Shown here: positions 5,271 to 5,357 of the stretch, piece by piece
Numbering within the stretch: position 1 is the stretch's first letter
Layout of the letters: each line of letters begins with the position of its first letter
Assembly (NCBI GenBank): GCA_934256695.1
Contig: CAKQPE010000128.1
Coordinates: 1-5,357 of the forward strand
Reading direction: 5' to 3'
DNA: 5,357 bases
Source of the DNA: an uncultured Eubacteriales bacterium
GTDB lineage: Bacteria > Bacillota > Clostridia > Lachnospirales > Anaerotignaceae
Notes under the pieces: model-generated
The model's database searches: none
The model's input: only the letters and a program-made list of their open reading frames with translations
Told to the model about the DNA's origin: nothing
Program-made: the position numbers and the translations under genes

Positions 5271-5357
5271 TTGCTTTTAATAGGCGGAAAAGAAAATGAA
5301 AGAAATAATCTCATGGAGGAAATTTTAAAAATCAATAAATTTAATAAAGAGTCTATA
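5271..5357 (+). CDS. start of an unidentified open frame, cut by the right edge
   Basis: A frame open to the window end gives 29 residues from a possible TTG at 5271, beginning with a hydrophobic stretch and a Gly-Gly-Lys (start LLIGGKENERNN). A weak GGAAAG (5259-5264) lies 6 nt upstream. An in-frame ATG at 5313 is the alternative start but has no ribosome site. The frame begins 13 bp after the regulator's stop on the same strand, so it could be a second gene of that operon. The short hydrophobic strand followed by GGK recalls the first loop of nucleotide-binding proteins, including Mo-cofactor nucleotidyltransferases. The visible part is too short and too divergent to assign. The A-rich composition also makes a chance open frame of this length possible. 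Confidence 0.4.
   Translation, partial: MLLIGGKENERNNLMEEILKINKFNKESI

Noticed and set aside
5296..5328. Small open frame starting ATG at 5296
   Set aside because: It ends after 10 codons, has no good ribosome site and overlaps the longer frame that stays open to the edge.
1..5357. CRISPR array, insertion sequence, tRNA/rRNA, or phage features
   Set aside because: No regularly spaced repeats, transposase-like protein, terminal repeats or structured RNA sequence was seen; the window is densely filled by ordinary metabolic genes.

Overview
This window looks like part of a chromosome from a low-GC Gram-positive anaerobe, probably a gut-type clostridium (Lachnospiraceae or Eubacterium-like). 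That is inferred from the A/T-rich composition (about 40% G+C by eye, not counted), strong AGGAGG-type ribosome sites, a TTG start and the style of the proteins. No species can be named from the sequence.

Layout. Almost everything from 4764 down to 1 is one leftward operon. In transcription order it encodes the FAD-binding subunit (4764-3973), the [2Fe-2S] subunit (3973-3503) and the molybdenum-cofactor subunit (3503-1206) of a three-polypeptide xanthine-dehydrogenase-type molybdenum hydroxylase. An NCS2-family purine permease follows (1182 to the left edge, C-terminus cut off). The two subunit junctions are TAATG overlaps, and the gap before the permease is 23 bp with no terminator, so the four genes are very likely co-transcribed. 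On the right, a small rightward gene (4922-5257) encodes a ModE-type winged-helix DNA-binding protein without the molybdate-binding domains. A further open frame begins after it (about 5271) and runs off the right edge.

Control region. The 157 bp between the divergent genes contain a plausible promoter for each direction, both with a perfect TATAAT. A perfect 9-6-9 palindrome, CGTTATATT-N6-AATATAACG (4855-4878), has the form of an E. coli ModE operator. It overlaps the predicted start point of the regulator gene and lies about 65 bp upstream of the predicted hydroxylase start point. The simplest reading is a self-contained switch: the ModE-like protein binds here, represses itself, and activates or otherwise tunes the hydroxylase/permease operon.

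How the genes fit together. The permease retains the QH, ExxxD and Q-N-x-G signatures of xanthine/urate carriers and would import a purine. The hydroxylase would oxidise it (xanthine to urate or the reverse, or another purine), passing electrons from Mo through two [2Fe-2S] clusters to FAD. The regulator would link expression to molybdenum-related status. The exact substrate, the electron acceptor and the regulator's signal are not shown by the sequence.
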